Under the pieces are notes generated by a model, which saw only the letters and a list, made by a program, of their open reading frames with translations, made no database searches and was not told the DNA's origin. DNA of 11,292 bases from Bacillota bacterium. GTDB taxonomy: Bacteria; Bacillota; Clostridia; Acetivibrionales; DSM-1351. Location: NCBI GenBank assembly GCA_023431385.1, contig JAEYWA010000049.1, positions 1 through 11,292 on the forward strand, written 5' to 3'. This document shows positions 7,325-11,292 of the stretch, piece after piece. Every line of letters begins with the position of its first letter. The stretch's first letter is position 1. Made by a program: the position numbers and the translations under genes.

Positions 7325-7476
7325 TATATCAACAGTGAACTGCTGATATGAAGCGGCTCTTTAGAAGCCGGGAAGCACTATAAATGTGTAATAATTAAGT
7401 AATTTGTTATGATATAGAAAGCAGTATATGTGGTATATATTTATGTAATCCGGTTGTAGTAACGAGGTTCGACAAC
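7325..7476 (+). other. Putative structured leader of clpE with three hairpins
   Basis: Three stem-loops can be drawn: ATATCA/TGATAT with inner CAG/CTG (7325-7350); CGGCT/AGCCG (7354-7370), flanked and interrupted by three GAAGC repeats; and GTTGT/ACAAC with inner CGA/TCG (7453-7476). It does not match the consensus of any riboswitch class, T-box or small RNA that I know. It is an eyeballed structure in otherwise gene-free DNA. Confidence 0.35.
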
Positions 7477-7505
7477 ACATAGTTCAGGTATTCGGGAGGT
7501 CAATA

Positions 7506-7577
7506 ATGGCCTTGAAGCAACACGGTTTTAATAAATTTCGGAGGTTAAAAAATGATAAAATGCTCAATATGCAATAA
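7506..7577 (+). CDS. Possible 23-residue leader peptide overlapping the clpE start
   Basis: An ATG at 7506 has GGGAGG (7494-7499) at 6 bases, a better-spaced ribosome binding site than most genes here. The frame begins MALKQHGFNKFRRLK, is basic (seven K/R among 23 residues), and stops at TAA 7575-7577. It is in a different frame from clpE and runs 26 bases into it, so the clpE ribosome binding site (GGAGG, 7540-7544) and start both lie inside it. I recognise no homology. It could couple or dampen clpE translation, or be an untranslated coincidence. Confidence 0.4.
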   Translation: MALKQHGFNKFRRLKNDKMLNMQ

Positions 7578-9888
7578 AAATATAGCAGTAGTTTTTGTAA
7601 CTAAAATTGTTGAAGGAAGGCAAATACAGGAAGGTCTCTGTGTTAGTTGTGCAAGGAAACAGAATTTACAGCCTATAGATCAGCTGTTGTCTCAGACAGG
7701 AATGACCGAGGAGGAACTGGACAATATCAGCAAACAGGTTGGTGATATGCTTGAAGACATGGATGGTAATGATATACTCGAGTCTTTACAGGGTGACCCC
7801 GGTAATGTGAATCAGACAAACCCCTTCTTCGGAATTTTAAATAAAGCTTTTCCGAAAGCAGCTGGTCAAAGCGAAGATTCTCCAGTCATAAGTAATCAGG
7901 AAAAGGGTAGTGAGGATGATAAGGAAAAGAATAATACCAAAACAAAGGTACAGGACAAGAAGGTCAACAAAAAGAAAAAGTATCTTGACATGTATGGGTC
8001 AAATCTAATTGATAAGGCAAGAGAGGGCAGGATTGACAAGGTAATAGGAAGAACGAAAGAAATAGACAGGGTAATTCAAATATTAAACAGAAGAACAAAA
8101 AACAATCCTGTGCTCATCGGTGAGCCTGGGGTCGGAAAGACTGCTATAGCAGAAGGACTGGCTGTTAGGATTGCTGAAAAGAGTGTACCTCAGAAGTTAT
8201 TTAGTGCAGAAGTATATCTTTTGGACATGACCAGTGTAGTAGCAGGTACACAGTTCAGAGGGCAGTTTGAAAGCAGAATGAAAGGAATAATTGAAGAGGC
8301 AAGGTCCTTTGGTAATATTATTCTTGTAATTGATGAACTTCATAACATAATGGGGGCTGGTGAAGCTGAGGGAGCCATGAATGCTGCAAACATTCTTAAG
8401 CCCGCTCTATCCAGGGGCGAGATTCAGGTAATTGGAGCAACCACCCTCAATGAATATAGAAAACACATTGAAAAGCACTCAGCTCTTGAAAGAAGATTTC
8501 AGCCTGTTATAGTTGATGAGCCTTCTATTGAAGAATCAATAGAAATTTTGATGGGTATAAAGCATTATTATGAAGAGTATCACAGGGTGAAAATTAGCGA
8601 AGAAATAGTAAAAGCAGCTGTTAATTATTCCGAAAGGTATATAACAGACAGACTTTTGCCTGACAAGGCTATTGACGTCATTGACGAAGCAGGTTCCAGA
8701 GCAAATCTTAAGAATGTAAAGCTTGCAGAACTTCAGTCATATAAAGACGAACTACGAAAGGTCCAAGAAGAAAAGGAAACAGCTATATCGGCAGACTCCA
8801 TTGAAGACTATCAGAAAGCGGCTGACTTAAAAGTACATGAATGTAGGCTTTTAGGACTTATAAAAGATATAGAAGACACAAGTAAAGATGTTGAGCTTAC
8901 AATAGATGATGTAGCAAGTGTTATAGAGGCATGGACAAAGATACCTATTCAAAGACTCAGTGAAGAGGAATCACAAAAGCTTATCAGCCTTGAGGAACGA
9001 CTCCATAGAAGAGTTATCGGACAGAATAAGGCTGTTGAGGGAGTATCAAGAGCAATCAGAAGAAGCAGGTCTGGCTTCAAGAAAAAGAAAAAGCCGGCGT
9101 CCTTTATATTTGTTGGCCCTACCGGTGTCGGTAAAACAGAGCTTGTAAGGGCTTTAGCCACGGAGTTGTTTGAAAGTGAGGAAGCTCTAATACGGCTTGA
9201 TATGTCAGAATATATGGAGAAACATACAGTTTCAAAGCTTATAGGTTCTCCTCCAGGGTACGTGGGTTATGATGATGCAGGACAGCTTACCGAGAAGGTC
9301 AGAAGAAAGCCCTATTCGGTTATTCTGATGGACGAAATAGAAAAAGCCCATCCTGATGTATTTAATATGTTGCTTCAGATACTTGAGGATGGAAGATTAA
9401 CAGACAGCCATGGCAGAACTGTTAGCTTTGAAAATACTATTATAATTATGACCTCAAATGCGGGAACAAACTTTAAATCAAGCGGTATCGGCTTTGCAAA
9501 TAACGGTTACACTACTTTGGAAAGCAAAGTAAAGGATGTACTGAAGGAGACCTTCAGACCTGAGTTCCTTAACAGGATTGATGAAGTTATAGTCTTTACC
9601 GAGTTAAGTAAGGACGAACTCAAGCAAATAGTAGAATTGATGCTCGAAGAGGTGTATACCGAGGCCAGAGAAAAAGACATTAAAATCAATGTTTCTGATA
9701 AAGTCAAGGAGTTTATACTTGAAAAAGGCTATGACATCAAGTTTGGTGCAAGGCCCCTAAGGCGTTCGATCCAGAATTATATTGAAGACCGGTTATCGGA
9801 AGAATACCTTAAGGGAACAATCAAAGAGGGGTCTCTTGTTGGTGTTGGCCTGAACGACAACCAAGAAATAGAATTATCTATAATATAA
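7552..9888 (+). CDS. clpE: ATP-dependent Clp protease ATP-binding subunit ClpE
   Basis: A class I Hsp100 unfoldase that feeds misfolded proteins to the ClpP peptidase in the cytoplasm during stress. The 778-residue product starts with a four-cysteine zinc finger (C4, C7, C30, C33), the ClpE hallmark, instead of the double Clp_N repeat of ClpC. A charged, low-complexity linker follows (about 104-145, K/E/D/N-rich). AAA+ domain 1 has Walker A GEPGVGKT (190-197) and Walker B ILVIDE (257-262). A short coiled middle domain spans about 390-440. AAA+ domain 2 has Walker A GPTGVGKT (522-529), pore loop GYVG (569-572), Walker B VILMDE (590-595) and an IGF loop (646-648) that docks on ClpP. GGAGG (7540-7544) lies 7 bases before the ATG. 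The protein is longer than Bacillus ClpE (about 700 residues), mostly through the linker region. ctsR, mcsA and mcsB are not adjacent. I see no canonical CtsR or CIRCE operator. Confidence 0.92.
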   Translation: MIKCSICNKNIAVVFVTKIVEGRQIQEGLCVSCARKQNLQPIDQLLSQTGMTEEELDNISKQVGDMLEDMDGNDILESLQGDPGNVNQTNPFFGILNKAFPKAAGQSEDSPVISNQEKGSEDDKEKNNTKTKVQDKKVNKKKKYLDMYGSNLIDKAREGRIDKVIGRTKEIDRVIQILNRRTKNNPVLIGEPGVGKTAIAEGLAVRIAEKSVPQKLFSAEVYLLDMTSVVAGTQFRGQFESRMKGIIEEARSFGNIILVIDELHNIMGAGEAEGAMNAANILKPALSRGEIQVIGATTLNEYRKHIEKHSALERRFQPVIVDEPSIEESIEILMGIKHYYEEYHRVKISEEIVKAAVNYSERYITDRLLPDKAIDVIDEAGSRANLKNVKLAELQSYKDELRKVQEEKETAISADSIEDYQKAADLKVHECRLLGLIKDIEDTSKDVELTIDDVASVIEAWTKIPIQRLSEEESQKLISLEERLHRRVIGQNKAVEGVSRAIRRSRSGFKKKKKPASFIFVGPTGVGKTELVRALATELFESEEALIRLDMSEYMEKHTVSKLIGSPPGYVGYDDAGQLTEKVRRKPYSVILMDEIEKAHPDVFNMLLQILEDGRLTDSHGRTVSFENTIIIMTSNAGTNFKSSGIGFANNGYTTLESKVKDVLKETFRPEFLNRIDEVIVFTELSKDELKQIVELMLEEVYTEAREKDIKINVSDKVKEFILEKGYDIKFGARPLRRSIQNYIEDRLSEEYLKGTIKEGSLVGVGLNDNQEIELSII

Positions 9889-9899
9889 TTTATTAATAT

Positions 9900-9932
9900 A
9901 TAGCTGCGTGGAAATTATTTCTACGCAGCTAT
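9900..9932 (+). terminator. Terminator hairpin after clpE
   Basis: Bases 9900-9914 pair with 9918-9932 (15 bp, one G-U; the core is TAGCTGCGT with ACGCAGCTA) around a 3-base loop. It begins 12 bases after the clpE stop. The U-rich part downstream is weak (TTTGCCTTATAT). Confidence 0.75.
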
Positions 9933-10002
9933 TTGCCTTATATAATCTTTCCTGAGAACACTAATTCCAACATACGCCATATTTACTTATTTAATTTTAT
10001 TA

Positions 10003-10032
10003 TTGCAAATAGTACTAATTAATATTTATAAT
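10003..10032 (+). promoter_or_regulatory. Probable promoter of the solute-binding protein gene
   Basis: TTGCAA (10003-10008), an 18-base spacer and a perfect TATAAT (10027-10032). It leaves a leader of about 70 bases before the ATG at 10109. No catabolite-repression (cre) operator stands out beside it. Confidence 0.6.
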
Positions 10033-10108
10033 AACTGTATATGATATATTACTTTATTACCTTTCATAATTTAGCTGTTTATTAGCAGTATAGAGTGGGG
10101 TGAAATTA

Positions 10109-11292
10109 ATGAAATACTCAAAAAAAGTTTTGGGTATTGTGATTGTTACTATGTTTTCTGTTATTATGGTCGCGTGTGCAGGAGATATATCTAAGAATTC
10201 TGATAATTCTCAAAATCCTGTGGTACCTGAACGGATTGACACAGTAGAGTTAATGACTACTTGGGGCGGAGTTGACAGTAAAGCCGGAAGCTTAAAAGAA
10301 ATAATAGCTAAATTTGAGAATGAGAATAGTACAATAAAGATATCAAATCAATCAATTTTTGGTGATGAGTATTTACCTACCCTTAAGACACGTTTTGCAT
10401 CAGGAAATGAACCTGATGTTTTTGGACTTTGGCCCAGTTCAGACATCAAGTATCTTGTTAAAGCAAATAAACTTGCTGATCTGACAGATAAGTTGAAACA
10501 GGACAGGGAATGGATGGACAGTTTCAATCAGGCCAGTTTTGAATATACAACTTACGGTAACAGAATATATGGTATCCCATTTGAATTGGTATTTGAAGGA
10601 CTTTTTATAAATCGGGATCTTTTTGATAAATACCAGGTTAAAAAACCTGAAAACTACGAAGATTTAAAAGCAGCAATCAATACATTTAGAGCCAATGGGA
10701 TAATTCCGATTGCCTACAATTCATCGGCTGAAGGTTCTTATATATACCAGAACATGGTAGCAAGCCTTGGCGGCTACAAAGGCATTGAAGAAAGCATCGT
10801 CGATGGAAAAATAAACAAATACTATATTGAAGCCATGGAGTATATTAAAGAGCTTTATGATATGAAAGCATTCCCAAAGGATGCTCTTATTCTCAACAGC
10901 AATGAGAGAAACCAGTTATTTTTTACAAAACAGGCCGCAATGATTGTTCAGGGGTCGTGGTTTATTCCCTACTTCGATAAGTATGACCAAAGTGTAGAAA
11001 TGATTCCATTCCCATCGATGGGTAGCAACAGTCCTAAGATCCCAACCGGTTTGGGCGGAGGAACCTTTTACATCAGCAAAAGCGCCTGGGATACACCTAT
11101 AGGTGAAAATACGACAATAATATTCTTAAAATACCTTACATCAAAAGAAACTGCTACATATTTCTATGATAAAACTGCTTTATTAAGCAATCTTAACATT
11201 AAACAGGAAACCCCTTACAGTTCTCTGGCACAAAAGAGCATAAATCTATACGAGAATATTTTGGAGGAGAATAAGACCCCTATTCCTGATCA
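10109..11292 (+). CDS. Family 1 extracellular solute-binding lipoprotein of an ABC importer, 3' end missing
   Basis: A secreted, lipid-anchored substrate receptor, probably for a sugar or oligosaccharide ABC importer. The frame is open to the window edge (394 whole codons, no stop). GGGGTG (10097-10102) lies 6 bases before the ATG. The N terminus is a lipoprotein signal: KK near the start, a hydrophobic stretch (7-22), then MVAC with the lipidated cysteine at 23, followed by a Ser/Asn-rich tether. The mature part has typical SBP_bac_1 features: ELMTTWGG-like first strand, a NEPDVFGLWP stretch, IYGIPFELVFEGLFINRDLF, MIVQGSWFIPYF and the late GLGGGTFYISKSA motif. Family members are about 420-450 residues, so roughly the last 30-50 are missing. 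Ligand cannot be told from sequence; permease genes would be expected just beyond the window. Confidence 0.92.
   Translation, partial: MKYSKKVLGIVIVTMFSVIMVACAGDISKNSDNSQNPVVPERIDTVELMTTWGGVDSKAGSLKEIIAKFENENSTIKISNQSIFGDEYLPTLKTRFASGNEPDVFGLWPSSDIKYLVKANKLADLTDKLKQDREWMDSFNQASFEYTTYGNRIYGIPFELVFEGLFINRDLFDKYQVKKPENYEDLKAAINTFRANGIIPIAYNSSAEGSYIYQNMVASLGGYKGIEESIVDGKINKYYIEAMEYIKELYDMKAFPKDALILNSNERNQLFFTKQAAMIVQGSWFIPYFDKYDQSVEMIPFPSMGSNSPKIPTGLGGGTFYISKSAWDTPIGENTTIIFLKYLTSKETATYFYDKTALLSNLNIKQETPYSSLAQKSINLYENILEENKTPIPD

Noticed and set aside
7371..7385. AGCACT as part of a CIRCE element
   Set aside because: The partner GAGTGCTAA at the proper 9-base spacing is absent.
7494..7512. GGTCAATAATGGCC as a canonical CtsR operator
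   Set aside because: The first half-site is close to GGTCAAA but the second (GGCCTTG) is not, and the position coincides with a ribosome binding site and ATG that explain the sequence better.
1..11292. CRISPR arrays, insertion sequences, tRNA or rRNA genes, prophage or defence genes
   Set aside because: I read both strands for regular spaced repeats, transposase or integrase proteins and tRNA-like cloverleaf sequences and found none.

Overview
The window looks like chromosome from a low-GC, endospore-forming Firmicute of the class Clostridia. The evidence is a SpoIVA sporulation gene, strong AGGAGG-type ribosome binding sites, AT-rich spacers with sigma-A type promoters, a Gram-positive LexA box and a ClpE-type AAA+ unfoldase. 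The protein style resembles mesophilic cellulolytic clostridia (Ruminiclostridium-like), but that is an impression from memory, not a search result. Nothing points to a mobile element, prophage, CRISPR array or RNA operon.

Layout, left to right. Bases 1-1001 hold the 3' two thirds of spoIVA (+ strand). It converges on thiT (- strand, 1190-1732), the substrate-binding subunit of an ECF thiamine transporter, and a strong hairpin lies between them. Upstream of thiT are, in transcription order, a good sigma-A promoter (about 2044-2016), a TPP riboswitch (1905-1801) and a probable intrinsic terminator just before the ribosome binding site, so thiamine uptake should be switched off by intracellular thiamine pyrophosphate. 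Diverging from it, uvrA (2289-5123, +) has a promoter whose -35 region overlaps a near-consensus LexA/SOS box. A 22-bp perfect inverted repeat closes uvrA.

Next comes a two-gene phosphate module: a DUF47/PhoU-like protein (5301-5924) overlapping pit (5917-6915), a PiT-family phosphate transporter. A clear promoter precedes it, with four GTTAA-like repeats upstream that resemble a PhoP box. A long stem-loop ends it.

A 636-base gap follows with no convincing ordinary gene. Its right half looks like a long transcribed leader for clpE (7552-9888): a possible promoter at 7217-7245, several hairpins, and a 23-codon upstream reading frame with an excellent ribosome binding site that overlaps the clpE start. 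ClpE is a two-AAA+ unfoldase with an N-terminal four-cysteine zinc finger, likely partnered with ClpP. After a terminator and a promoter, the window ends inside a lipoprotein gene for a family 1 extracellular solute-binding protein (10109-11292), presumably the first gene of a carbohydrate ABC importer.

Most of the window is ordinary housekeeping and stress-response DNA. The parts most worth a second look are regulatory: the clpE leader with its overlapping short frame, the PhoP-box-like repeats before the phosphate module, and the extra hairpins in the TPP riboswitch. I do not see an obviously new multi-gene system.
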